Positions 13,287 to 25,854 of a stretch of DNA of 52,576 nt are shown here, in pieces (the stretch's first letter is position 1; every line of letters starts with the position of its first letter). Source of the stretch: Chromera velia (lineage: Eukaryota > Sar > Chromeraceae); NCBI GenBank assembly GCA_018398765.1, contig JAHBMJ010000152.1, positions 2,664-55,239 of the forward strand, written 5' to 3'. The notes under the pieces were generated by a model. That model was not told the origin of the DNA and did not search any database. It worked only from the letters and a program-made list of their open reading frames with translations. Both the position numbers and the translations under genes were made by a program.

Positions 13287-13374
13287 CGTCGCAGGCAAGC
13301 AAGGAAGTCTTCAAACGGCTGCATGGATTTTCATCAGGGTCACGCACCATATTGTAATACCAGGAAAGATCATG
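13287..13374 (-). CDS. Candidate internal exon of an unknown gene
   Basis: Minus-strand segment between an acceptor (CCCATGCAG) and a donor (GACG followed by GTGTGTG). It is open for 29 codons plus one base and begins HDLSWYYNMVRDPDENPC. The composition looks like a real protein. I could not connect it to a neighbour: it may belong to the 3' end of the MGC-anchored gene upstream or to a separate gene. I do not recognise the family. Confidence 0.4.
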
Positions 13375-14157
13375 CTGCATGGGACTCCCATGGATTGGAT
13401 TGGATTGGATTGGCACTTACTTCCCTCCCCTCCCCTCCCCTATTCTCTCAGATCGATGCACACTCACACACACTCACACTCACACACACACGCAACCATG
13501 CAGGCAGGGCACACGCGTCTCTGAAGACTGAAGCGGCCGAGAGGGAGGGAGGAGAGTCCATTTTGACTCCGACCAAATCTGCTCCTGCTGGCTGGCACCC
13601 ACTTCGATCCGTCTACTTCCTCTTGCTCTTCCGTGTCTACAACCAACCATGTAGCCCCCCCCTGTACTCACCGAGCTCATTTAAGCTCGGACCTGACTCC
13701 CTCTGTCTCTTTGTTCTTTTTTCCTTTTCCTCAACGAAAGAACCCCTCCCTCCCTTCATGTCATTCCCCAACCCTCCCCTGCTTTGTTGATCTTTGTTCG
13801 TTCGTTGTCTCACATTCATTCATTCATGCACTTTGTTTGTTTGTTTGTTTGTTCCTCTATTGTGCGACAGATCCCGTCAGAGCAGAGTCGATCTCGCTCC
13901 TCCCGCTTCCCTTCTGCCGCCTCTCCAGGACCACCAGACTGCAAGAAGAAAGAAAAAAGAAAAAAAGAAACACGCACCAGGAGGGGACGGAGAAGGAGCA
14001 CAGAGAGAATCTCATGAGGCATCTCTCTCGATTTGGATGGACAGTTTTTGAAGGGTAGGGAGGGAAGGGCGGGACATTGATGTGCTCTTTCTCCGTTACT
14101 GTTCTGATCGCTTCATACAGCGAAAACTCTTATCCTGATCACAAGTAAAAACTCTCA

Positions 14158-14639
14158 TCAGGGACGCCCGCAGAAAAAAAAGTGGGCTGGCCAGTGATCT
14201 GAACATCCTTTTCCCTTCTTCGCCTTCTTCTGCTTTTCTCTCTTAACTCCGTTCTGTCTTTCTTCTCTTTCGCCCCTTCTGTCTCCTCTTTCTCTTTCTT
14301 TGCCACTGAGACCACCCTCCATGCCTGGTGCATGACTAGTGAGGTGAATCACGACGTCTCGATCTTGCACCAGACAGAAGGCAAATGAGGGTGTTACTAC
14401 GGAAAGAAGAGGGGGGGTCGGAATGAACACAGGAGGCCTACACGAACATTGGAAGCTGCAGGAGCGGCAGCGATTGTCTACAGAGGATCTGATAGGGAGG
14501 AGACAGCAAAGGCGTACGGACCTACCTGAGAACTTTGAGAACGTAGTGAATCTCATTGCGCTTCTCCTCGCTCTGAAATCCGAAGACAATTGTGTTTTCT
14601 GCATGCACGTGTACACTCTCGCAAGTCCACAAGCACACA

Positions 14640-14715
<76 letters not shown>

Positions 14716-15965
14716 AAAGAGAGAGGGAGAGAGAGAGAGAGAGAGACAGAAGAGAGAGAGAGAGAGAGACAGAAAAGAGAGAGGGAGAGAGAGGGAGAGA
14801 GAGGGAGAGAGAGAGAGAGAGAGAGAGCCCATTGACCGCTCATCACTCAAACAGGACTGAAGAAAAAAGAATAAGTGAAGCGATTGATCGTCAGTCACAC
14901 AAATAGTTGCTCGAAGAGACGGAAGAGGGAAAGGAAGGAAAGGAGGGACTGGTCCCCGCTTCCCCTCTCAATCCAGGAAGGAGAGAAGAAAACCGAAAGT
15001 GCCGTCTGCTTTGACAACAGAAGCAGGCACGTTGGTGAAATTTGAAAGCACCAAGCACACACACACACACACACACGGCCGGATTGATTGAATGAATGAA
15101 TGAATGTCTGCACGGCGGTCTGACGGACTGACTGTTTGTGTCTGTCACAGCACAGCAGTAGTCTGTAACAGCGTTTGCGTCGAAGTCCGGGAGTACCTCG
15201 AGGATTCTGTCCGTTCCCTTTCTGAAGTCTTTTTGGTCGATCGTCCCCAGTCCCATCGTGTCCTGAAGGAAGGAAGGAAGGAAGGAAGGAAGGAAAGAGA
15301 GAAGAGAAAAAAAAAGAAAATTCAAAAGAAATGATGGGGCGNNNNNNNNNNNNNNNNNNNNNNNNNNNNNNNNNNNNNNNNNNNNNNNNNNNNNNNNNNN
15401 NNNNNNNNNNNNNNNNNNNNNNNNNNNNNNNNNNNNNNNNNNNNNNNNNNNNNNNNNNNNNNNNNNNNNNNNNNNNNNNNNNNNNNNNNNNNNNNNNNNN
15501 NNNNNNNNNNNNNNNNNNNNNNNNNNNNNNNNNNNNNNNNNNNNNNNNNNNNNNNNNNNNNNNNNNNNNNNNNNNNNNNNNNNNNNNNNNNNNNNNNNNN
15601 NNNNNNNNNNNNNNNNNNNNNNNNNNNNNNNNNNNNNNNNNNNNNNNNNNNNNNNNNNNNNNNNNNNNNGGGGGGGGGGGGGGGGGGGCAAGTTCAGCTT
15701 CTGGCGAAAGAAACGGAGCACCACTCGCGATCCAAATCGACCTACCAACCAGCAATTTTTCTCTTCCCCCCCCCACAGCCCTACTGAGTGCGTGTGGAGT
15801 CAAAGCGGGAGAGAGAGTGGAAGAACAAAGAAGGAAGCACAGATGGAACTTGGACCCAGAAACCTCACCTTCACCTTCACACACACACACACACACGCAC
15901 ACACACACGCACACACACACGCACACTCACATACACACACACACACACCTTCACACACACACCTT

Positions 15966-15996
<31 letters not shown>

Positions 15997-16000
15997 ACAC

Positions 16001-16031
<31 letters not shown>

Positions 16032-18288
16032 TACAGAGAGCACGATTTAAATTTACCTGTGCAGGGACGGCCTCCGGTTTGTCTGTCGTGTCCTCCACGA
16101 TCGAGATGCTCTGTACGGCAGGCAGGAAGGCAGGCAGGGAGGCGGGAAGGCAGACAGGTGGGGCGGAGCGAGAGCGGAGATTCATTCGGGAGGGGCGGAA
16201 CAGAGTTCAGAAACAAATCAGTCTCTGACGAGGAGGGAGCGGAATCATGATTCTAATAAGTTCAGCCACAGAGAGAGAGAAAAAAAAAGAGACACCGGGG
16301 ATCCCCCGAGCGAGTGCAGACAGCTGCCTCCTGCGTGGCCTGCCTACATACACCAGACAGTGAGTACCCTGGTTTTCACGCATGCAAAGAACGACAAACT
16401 TTTTCTTCTCTTTTTTCTTTTGTTCCTGTACACAACAGACAGACAGACAGGCAGGCAGGCAGGAAGGCAGGCAGGCAGACATGCACAGAGTGCGTGCGAC
16501 AGGCAGACCTGCTTATCCTTAGACAGGAGAAGCTTTGCGGGTTTGGAGAACTTTCCGGTCGCGTCGATCCACTTGACGGGCACTCCCTTGTCGGCCTCCT
16601 GCAAGCAGGTGGAAGGAAGGATGGGATCCAGCGTTGGGTCCAGAAGGATCTAGAGAAGCATGTGACACGCACACGAGGGGGCAGGGCCACATGCAGGAGG
16701 GAGGGGCGGACAAAGAGGTGCGGGGTGAACGAAAAGAGGGACACAGAGCTAGACACATACCTAGATGCAGACAGGGAAAAAAAGACAAAACAAAGAGAAG
16801 TGACAGCGACTCGCTCACTCCAGCGCCAACCAACCCACTGCCTCCTGACACCGACCGTGCAAAATTGTCGTACGAGGCTCTTCAAGGTGTCCTTCTTTTT
16901 CTCCTGCAGGCGTGCACACACAGACCAACGGACAGATGCACGAACAAAGAAGGCAGTCAACTTCCTTCCTTCCTTCCTTCCTTCCCTTTCTCTTTCTTTC
17001 TTTCCCTCGTGCCCGCCTTTTCAATCCTTGCCTGCCTGCCTGAATGCCGTTGGGGCTTCCTTCCGCCTGAAGGAAATGGATTCATTCATTCATTCATCAT
17101 TCATTCATTCATTCATTCATTCATTCATTCATTCGGACCTTCGTTCCCGGAGAATCGTTGGAGACGTCCGACATGTTGGCAAGCATCGTCCTGTTACCCG
17201 GCCCTGCATGATGCATGCATGCATGCGGACATAGATACTTGCATACTCACAGGGGCACATGCACAGAGACAGCTGGGGAAAGCAAATGAAAGAAAGATCA
17301 CACCTGAGGCCTCTCAAAGACATTTGTGATCTTCCTTCGCTTCCTTTCGTCGTTGCTGCCCTGGATAAAACCCCTCTCCCTCCCTCTAATGCCCTTTTGC
17401 CAACCGAACCAGGATCGGTCGGAGCAAGCAGAGAGAGAAACAAAACCACACAAGGTGAAAAGAGAGACACTCAAGCGTTTACTTGACACACACAAGGAGG
17501 GGGGGGGAAGGACCCTTTCCCTCCTCACCAAAAAAAAAAAAACCTTCCTTCCCGGCCCCCCCCCGTCACCCAGCCCCCCCTCCCCAAGCTTGCAATTAAG
17601 CACGGACCAACCTCCAACGACAGATTCTTCCACACCCGAAGCAAGCTCATCCTTCTGCTGCAGGAAGAACGCAAATAAGCAGAGAGGCAGCCAGGCAAGC
17701 AGAAAGTCAGAAGCGAGCGAGGGGGAATGATCTCTATCCCCTTCCTTGAAGAGCATGGCAGAAGGACCGGACACGCATTAAAATTGAACTAGGGAAAGAG
17801 AGACTGAAGGCTTGGCCTGACCCCTCGCCCGCCATCAAAAGAAGACAACACTCATGCGTTCGGCAGGGCGAATCGGGAACAGAGCATCAGCATGGAACGC
17901 ACGCGCGAGAGGCGAGGAAACGGGCCAGGAAGGAGGACGAATGCAGTGCGAGGGAGAGAGAGAAGGGCAGAAGAGAAAAGGGCTGGCAGGAGCTGACGGT
18001 GGCAACGAAGAATGAGAAGAAAGGTGGACGCAAAGCAAATGGGGACACTGGTGGGTGTAAGAGGACACGCACTGGGTGACAGGAGACCCAGATAGGGGTA
18101 CGAAAGGACAGAAGGCAGGCAGGCAGCAAGGCCAGTATGTATGTCACGAGGGGAGGAGACGGACTCGATCGGTTGTGTTGAGTTCAAGAGATGAGAAGAC
18201 CACACAAGACAGGACACGATGATTGCCGACGCATGACGAACAGCGAGGGAAGGCCAGGAAGGCCAGCCGGAGGGGATGGAGATCGAGG

Positions 18289-18330
<42 letters not shown>

Positions 18331-18808
18331 GAGGTATACTGAGAAGGCAGACTGAATGAAGAAATGCGGGCAGCAGCAAGCCGAGGGGAGAGGAGGGATT
18401 GAGGAAAGGCCTCTCATTTCTCTCTCTTCCAGTCGAAAGCGAGAGGAGGAAAACTTTGCCCAACATGGTCTTCCCGAACGTGTGCTAAGGTGCTTTCAAA
18501 CCTCTGTCTGTTATCAACCTGTCAACCTTCCTTGATGTGTTGCTTCAACCGTCTTTGCCCGTGTTCGGATACACAGATGGAAATTCAAATACAGGGGATT
18601 CGTTGTATATGAAAGCACAAGGGAGTGGAAAATTCGTCCTCGGTTGCCCATGTGTCTTGTGAGTTTCCACTTGCCGATCTAGCTCTTCGAAGATGCAACT
18701 CACCGTTGTCGCGACCACAGGTTCGGGTGTCGAGTCCTCAGCGTGGGGAGCGACGACGAACTCTTCTGCTCTCTCGGCAGGGCCCCCACAGCAGTCAAAG
18801 CACCCCAT
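14158..18808 (-). CDS. N-acylated (MGC) protein with PH-like domain, possibly ISP-like
   Basis: Modelled exons: 18808-18704, 17657-17612, 17203-17139, 17066-17040 (optional), 16903-16856, 16649-16509, 16110-16057, 15262-15133, 14598-14526 and a last exon from 14488, open to a TGA at 14158. All phases close. The protein starts MGCFDCCGG, a classic N-myristoylation site (Gly2) next to cysteines for palmitoylation, so it is probably held on the inner face of a membrane. Later parts (EKKKDTLKSLVRQF; GVPVKWIDATGKFSKPAKLL; SISIVEDT; then TIVFGFQSEEKRNEIHYVLK) have the strand pattern and C-terminal helix of a PH-like domain. An acylated start plus one small PH-like domain is the architecture of alveolate IMC sub-compartment proteins (ISPs); that match is inference. 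The gap at 15342-15669 lies in one intron and could hide an exon. The tail after 14526 is low-complexity and uncertain. Confidence 0.55.
14639..14827. repeat. (CA)n then (GA)n compound repeat
   Basis: CA run of about 20 bp followed by about 170 bp of GA with AGACAGA and AAAAGAGAGAGGG interruptions. It lies just beyond the exon start at 14598, inside an intron of the MGC-anchored gene. Confidence 0.9.
15342..15669. other. Assembly gap (328 N) next to a poly-G run
   Basis: Run of N. It is followed directly by about 20 consecutive G, so the break probably reflects a homopolymer that could not be sequenced through. Confidence 0.98.
15876..16035. repeat. (CA)n microsatellite with CG, TTCACA and CATA variants
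   Basis: Long interrupted CA array. It ends about 20 bp before the exon at 16110-16057 of the MGC-anchored gene. Confidence 0.9.
17074..17134. repeat. (ATTC)n microsatellite
   Basis: About 15 ATTC units with one CATC break, in the short intron between exons 17203-17139 and 17066-17040. Confidence 0.9.
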
Positions 18809-19715
18809 GGCTACTTTGGAGTGGGTGGTGGAAGGTGAAGAACTGTTGCTCGAGAAGATAGGTCAGGCAATCTGTGCAACACGCAAAGAGGACTCAAGCA
18901 CGGAAACGAAAGCAGAAACAGCCGAAAATCCCACAGTCTTCTCTCTAAGTTGATATCGATATGAACTCACTCCGACCTCCTGCAGTTCAGAAAAGGGATA
19001 AGTGACAATTTTTTCATTCCAACATATGCGCTGTATAATTGGCCTTCTTGCTCGAGTACAGCCGATCATGAAGCCGAATGATGCCGAATATGTTCCCGTC
19101 CGCGTGATTTTGGCACGCAAAACCATTGAGTTTGGCGCGTGCCTCCGACGGCGCGGCCGGGCGGCTTCCTCGCAACCTTCGATCCGCGGCCGTCTCCGCC
19201 GTCTCGGACCCTTTCCGTTGGTCTCCATATCACTCCCTCCATCCTACGTACAAAACTTCAATGCGCAGGTCGAAAAAGAAATTTGTTCACGTCGCTGCAG
19301 CGCTGGAGTCTGACTCAGTGACAGCGACACTTACAATGTCCAGCGACTCTGGCATCGAGGTCTCATGCATGAGGTAGCATGCAGGTGCACACTGAAACTG
19401 TCACCGTGTGTAGTTTGATCTTCTTGTCAACTGTTCAAGGTATCTCAAGATTTTAATTTACACTTCCATTATGACACTGCGTCCCCTCCTTGCTACACCT
19501 TTCATATGCAGATTTATGCTTGAGAGTTCCATGGAAACCGTAGGAGATCCTACTGCTGACGTCAGGACACGCAATGCGCCTACCTGCATGAGCAAATTTG
19601 GGGGGACACAAGGCGCACATTGTATCTGACTCGAACCGTGCAAGCCTGATCCCAGATACGTGCCCTGCCAGGCACTCAGGACTGCATACACAAACATAAT
19701 CGTGCAAGCAAGAGA
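18809..19715. promoter_or_regulatory. Shared upstream region between two divergent genes
   Basis: The 907 bp between the ATG at 18808 (minus) and the ATG at 19716 (plus) must hold both promoters. I see no clear TATA box. Frames in both directions (for example 18,863-19,228 minus) are Arg-rich and have no domain support, so I treat the tract as 5' UTR and promoter. Confidence 0.5.
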
Positions 19716-22010
19716 ATGAACGAGCCCCTGATCCCGGCCCCGGACTTGGAGAGGAATGAGGCACGCGGCCACTTGCGCTGTTCCCGTGGTGGCGAGACAG
19801 GCACGGAACAGGACCTGCGAAGTCCCCCCGACGGAGCCCCTCTCCCTCCTGCGACCGTTTCGATCTCGAATCAGAGTTCCAAATCACAAAAGGAAAAGGG
19901 CGGCGGAGTTTGGGGACAAGTGAAGGAAATGGCTTCGGTTTCGTTCACGAAATTTCAGCAGCGCCTCGGTTGGTCTGACAGAGGCCTCTGTTGTCCTGCT
20001 TCTGCCGTTTTTTTTTTGTTGCTTTTTCCCCGTCTGCCTCCCCGTCTACATGCTCATTTGTGTTGTGTCGATCTGTTCGCTCTTTGGTTCTAAGGTCGAT
20101 TCGTCTTTCTCCTCTGACTGATTGGCGGATCTTCTCCTTCGACCCTGGTTTGGATTGACTCCTTTTCTTTTTTTTTTTTTTTCTGCTTTTCCTCCTTTCT
20201 TGGCACTTGAATCTGTAAGAAAGCTTCCGGCCGGCCTGCCTGCCTGCCTGCAGAGCCCTGAATGGTCCTTCCGTTTTCTTTCTCAGGTAGCAAATTTGCT
20301 TTCTTCCTGCGCGTGCTGCCTGAGTCGACTAACTGCAGGGCTCCAGATGGCGCTGTGCTTTTTTGTGGGCTCCTGCTGCATCTCTCTGGACACTGTCAGG
20401 AGCTTTCTCGGAGGGCGTAACAGCAACTGGGTGCTGATCTCGGCAGGTCGGTCAGGAGTGACAGCAGCTGCGCAGCACTTGGGAGAGAAGGAAGGAGACA
20501 TGAAGAGACATATACAGGGAGACAGGTCGTCAGAGAATTAAGGTGAACAATAGACTGACATAGAATTTGATTATACACGAAGAAATACTTTGGGGAATGC
20601 TGAGGGAGGAATCCAGGGTTCTCTTCTCTCTCGTCAGGCCAAACAAGAAAAAGGGGGGGCAATGGGGGGTCGATCGATCGATCATACTGCTGCAGACAGA
20701 CGTGACGTGGATGAGGGAAGGGAATTGTGCGTAGAGAAGAAATTACTGCATGGTGACTTACTTGTACCCCCCGTCCTTCTTTGTGTGCATCGACATGCCT
20801 GCCTGTACGTGTGTGCTGTGGATGCGTCGCTCATGTTACGCATGCATGCGGAGAGGGGGCACGAAGGTTCTTTCAGTTGGTCTGTCTGTCTGTCCACTGA
20901 ATTCCCACTATCCTCCCTCCCTCCGAGAGGGCGGCTGCATGGTGGGTGGGTTTGGAGTCTCTTCAACAGGCATTGTTCGTGCATGGCCGGCCGAAAGCTG
21001 TGTGTCAGACTGATCGAATGCCCGCGTGGATGGATGGATGGATGCATGCATGCAGCTGTGTGTCTGGAGGGGTCAATGGGGGCCTCTCGGAAAAAGGGCC
21101 TTCTGAGAATTTTGGGGACGATGATTGCGGGTCTCTCAGGGATCCTCGTCATTCTCGTCTCCCACTTCACCGCCCATCGCCTGGTTCCTCTGATGCTCTC
21201 TTTCTCTGCCTCCTCTTCTGCTGCTGCTTCGGCTTCCTCTGCCTCTGCTTCCGGTCAAGCGACTGATGACGCAGGAGAGTTGAGTCTGAGTGGGAGGGAG
21301 GAGGAGATGCAGGAGCGCGTGCGTGAGGGTGTGTTTGTTTTTTTGATGACTCTTTTGGGTTTCTTCTTCATGATGCAAAAGGAGAGGTTCAAGGACAACA
21401 ACTACGCATTCACAATTGCCATGAGCACTCTGCCAATCGTTGCGGCTGCGGGCTTCGACGAACCAGACGCGCAATTCGAACAGGCAGTAGACACCGGGTC
21501 CGTCCTTTCCTCCGTCGGTGGGTGGGTGCATGGGCGGGTGGGGGGGCACGCAGATGAGACCTATAAGAGGAGCACCAGGCATGCAGACAAGCAGGCAAAC
21601 ATGCAGACTGTGTGAAGACATATGCATGCATGGATTCACCCTCAAAAGGACGGCCATCTGCGTGCCACTCGAATTTCTCCCCTTCGCCCTGCAATCGCTG
21701 TAGGTCGACAGAATGATATGCACAAAGAGGAAAGATGCAGAAGCGGAGAGAAGAGAAGTAATTCTCTAACCACAGTCTGAGCAACATTCATTTTCACCGC
21801 TTTCCCCCCCCTTTCGTTTCGTTTCGTTTCAAAGGTTTCGTTGAGGTCCATTGCCGCTCTCTCTCCGTGTTCGTCCTCTCTTCCCGTCGGTGCGTAGACG
21901 CCTGCCTGCCTGCCTGCCTGCACGATTCTTTTCGGTTTCGGTGGATAGACATATTGTTCTAGCAGAGGTCATTCAATGCCTAAAGTGTTTGCGTGTGGAA
22001 GCCAACGGAG

Positions 22011-22062
<52 letters not shown>

Positions 22063-22401
22063 AGTACAGATCTGTGCGTCTCTGCAACGTCCTTCTCGGT
22101 GTTGTTTTGGTGATTGTGGTCTCGACCTTCGCCCTGCCCGTGCGAGCAACCGACAAACTTCTAGACAAACTAGAGGCAACAGGCAAACAGATGGGGAGGA
22201 TCGTCGAGGACGTCTTCGGGAGTCTGGTGGACTCTCCGGACGAGGACGGGGGCCTGAAGGGAAGGTCCGTCCGTCAGTCCTTCCCTCTTGATGTATGCAT
22301 TCATGCACGCATGCATGTCCGGCCTTTTCTCTTCAATCACCAAAGGGGCTGTCGTGGGCAAATGCGTGTGTGCATGTTCATATGCATATGTGTGTCTGTG
22401 T

Positions 22402-22442
<41 letters not shown>

Positions 22443-23917
22443 TCGATTCACCGCACTCTCCAACCTTGATACAGTTGGGCACTGTAGAGAGGGATAGGGG
22501 TTAGGAAGAAGGTGAGGTCATCTTTTTGCAGATTGCACCTGCTTTGCTTTCGTCATACATTTCTCTTCTCTTTTTTTACATGCGCTTTCCCTCCAAGCGG
22601 AACGAATACATACGCGCTCGGTCCTGCCAGCTCCGATCCTCAAAAGCAGCCCTTCTTTTCTTTCTCTTTCTCTCTGATGTTTCTTTCAGATCTGGGACAG
22701 ACGACGAGAGGCGGTTTCAGGACTCTGGGTTGAGGAAGAGATTCTCGTCCACCACAAACGGACTGGAAAAGATCTCAGACGACCTCGCAGCGATGCGATC
22801 CCTCCTCCTCCCTGCCCGCCACGAGACCGGAGTGATCGTGTGGGTACAGGGGGGGGAAAATGATACGGCGTGCTGCTCTCCGGCAGGCTGGGTGATGCGG
22901 TTTGTGCGCCTGGTTGCGGAGGTGTGGCGTCTCCTTGTGCCCCCTCTGTGCGCGTCTTGCGTGGCATCTGTTGGCAACTTCTTGTTCCGTCTCCTCTGGT
23001 ACAACCGTCCCCTTCGGGAGGAACCTGTGAGGAAGACCCTGAGGGTGATGGAACAAGTGAGGAACGAGCTCAACCGAATCGTGTTCCTACTCTGCAGGTG
23101 TGTGAGGCGGGAAGGAAGTTGCTGCTCGGGCTTGGTGGCAACATTGCGCGCACACCCACATACAGGCACATACATGCACATGCCTTGCTCATACATACAC
23201 ACGCACAAAATTTCAAGAGCGGTCTGAGTATCCCGGGAGATCAATGAGGAGTGTACGTTGGGGGTTGATGTATGGGTATCCTAACTCGTTGTGCAATCGT
23301 TAGTTGGGAGCTGTTTCTCTTCGTTGCCTGGACGACGCTCCCTTCCTTCCCTTCTCTTCTCTTCTCTTCTCTTTCTCTCTCCTCCCTCTGTCTGCACTAT
23401 GGGAGCTTTTATTTGATCATTGGTGGTAGAAAAAAGTGAGGACAATGGTCTGGAAGTGTGGTCTCTGTATGCAATTAATTCCCCTTTCTTTCTTTCTTTC
23501 TTTTTTCTTTCTTTCTTTCTTTCTTTCTTTCTGCAGTGGAAGTGCAAACCTGAGTGGGTGCAGACGACACGCAGCGATGGTTGCGCAGGCCAAGTCGGCT
23601 CTTCGGGGCCTTCTGGAGGATCTGTGCAAGCTCGTCACGCACCCCGAGAGGGAGGAGACAGGCGGCAGAGGAGGGGGGATGATGCACTCGAGTAGGGAGT
23701 GGACAGCAGAGGCAGATGAAGAGAGCTTGGCTCCGTCTCCGCCTGTCCTTCTCAGACGTTCCCTCGAATCCCGTCTCCTCCATTTAGTCCTTCTCACAGG
23801 GGACCTCGAATTCGCTCTGAATGCGCTCCAGATGAGGGGAGACCAGGAGACGCCGCTGGGTCGGTCAACCGTTGCGCATACAATTGTTTGAGAGTTTGTG
23901 CCTGGAACCGGCGGTTT

Positions 23918-23952
<35 letters not shown>

Positions 23953-25821
23953 ATGTGGAAAAGCACTCCTCTCTCACCGTTGCACGTCTAGATTTGATCC
24001 TTCAGAATTAAGTATTTTTTGGGATTGCGCAGGAGTCATTCCCCACAACGACAACAACCACTCTGTGTATGTGTTCCCTTTCCGAATCTGCAAGTGTCTC
24101 TCTGTCTGTCAGTCGAATACATTGGGTGACACCGATCGATTGTCTGGATCTTTGTGGTGCATCCATCTGCTGTCTGTCTGTGAACCTTCTCCGTGCCTGC
24201 AGGCCAATCCTTCGTTGCCGCGCAACACCCAAACGAAGAGGACCTCACTCACCTGGTGGAACGCAACCTGCGTCTCCGTCTGCAGAGCCCTTCCGGCCTT
24301 CTCCCTTTCCCGTCGTTCCTGTCGAACTCTGAATCTGTCTCCAGGTCCCTCCCCCCCTCTGCAAATGCAAGAGAGAGGGCACAGCAGCAGCAGCAGCAGC
24401 AGCAGGGCGCCCAGGCGGGGAACCTCCATGGGATCTTGGGGACAAGGGGAGTTCCCCGGAGGGCGTCTTCTTCCTCAGAGGAGGTAGAGGGGCCGGCTGT
24501 AGGAGGAGGGGTGGAGGGGGGAGCAGCTGCAGGGGTGGGGGGTGGAGAGGAGAGACAGGCTGGCCTGATGTGGTCGGATGTGCCGTCTCTTCTCTCCACG
24601 GCACAGACGGGGGGGGGAACGTGGATGAAAGCAGGTTGGTCTGTTGGTCTGTGTCCCTTCCACTGGCTTCCATCCATGTCGCTGTGGGTCTGTCTGTCTT
24701 TTTGTTTTGATGCATGACTGCCTTTCTGACTCTCTCTTCTACAATCTTCAAAGTTTCTCTCGTGAAGGCGCAGGGCACCCGTGTTTGTGCGTGAGGAGCT
24801 AGAGCCTGTATGTATGGAGCCGCGGGAAAGTGCAAATTTTGGTGGGTGGGGAAAGCCAGGAGGTATGTCTTTTGTTGTTCGAGGTGCGGAATGGGTGGTT
24901 TTTCGCACGAGTACTTTCAGATGGACAGAAATGATGTGCGCATGATGAATCCATGGGGGGAAGGGAGGTTTGTTTCTGAGTGCACCGACTGTTCGATCAC
25001 CCGATTGATCGGCTTTCTCTCTCGGCTACTCTCGGCTAAACTTCATTCACTTCGTGTATGTACCCTTCAGTTCACCTGCTGCTGGCTCATTCTTTGCTTC
25101 ATGCGTTTATTTTCACACAGAATTCTTTTTCATACAGAACATAAACGCATGCACCCTTCAGTGCACCTGCTGCTCGCTCATTCTTTGCTTCAGGTGCCAG
25201 CAGCAGGTCGTATGCGGGTAGTGGGGGTGTCCCGAGCGTTGGAGCTCCGTCGAGCGCCCAGGGGTCAAGCAGGCGAGTGGTTCCCGTCCCTCCCCGTGGG
25301 CTCCCTCTGAGTGCGGCTGTGTCTCCGACTTTTGGGCAGCCCCCTGTGAGCAATCAGAGGGGGGGGGGGAGGGCATTGCAGAAAGATCGAGAAAGAGACA
25401 GGGAGCTGGAGAGAGAAAGCCAGGCGAAGGAGACGAGAGACGGGGGACCAGAATTAGAGAGAGAAAGGTCTCATGTGATCTTCTCTGGAGGTCAGGAGTT
25501 GGCGGGAGGGGGGGAGCGTTCCCACGCGGCCTTGTTCTCTTCAGAGGCTCAGGAGGAGGACGCGCCCCCCCCCCTCCAGTTGGCCCCCTTCATGCACGGA
25601 GAGACGGCGTCCGTGTCGGGAGACAAAGACAGAGAGAGGGAGGGGTGCACGTTTCTCGCACGTCGCTCTGCTGGGGTCAGTCGAAGGGTGGCTGGGTGGG
25701 TGGGTAGGTGAATCAGAGAGTGACTGCTGTCCATCAGAAGAGAGAGAATCAGACAGGGACACGAGGGAAGGCTGAGGGGGGAAGAGAAACTTTGCGTGAA
25801 CGTGCGTGCGTCGGTGTGTGT

Positions 25822-25854
<33 letters not shown>

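Noticed and set aside
17306-17365. Possible exon (GSNDERKRRKITNVFERPQ) in the MGC-anchored gene
   Set aside because: The splice sites are plausible, but its frame does not fit the phase of the flanking exons without an alternative acceptor; left out of the main model.
20253-20286. Possible exon reading SPEWSFRFLSQ in the FUSC gene
   Set aside because: It has an acceptor and a donor, but in the phase set by exon 1 it gives an immediate TGA. Skipping it joins 19968 to 20339 perfectly.
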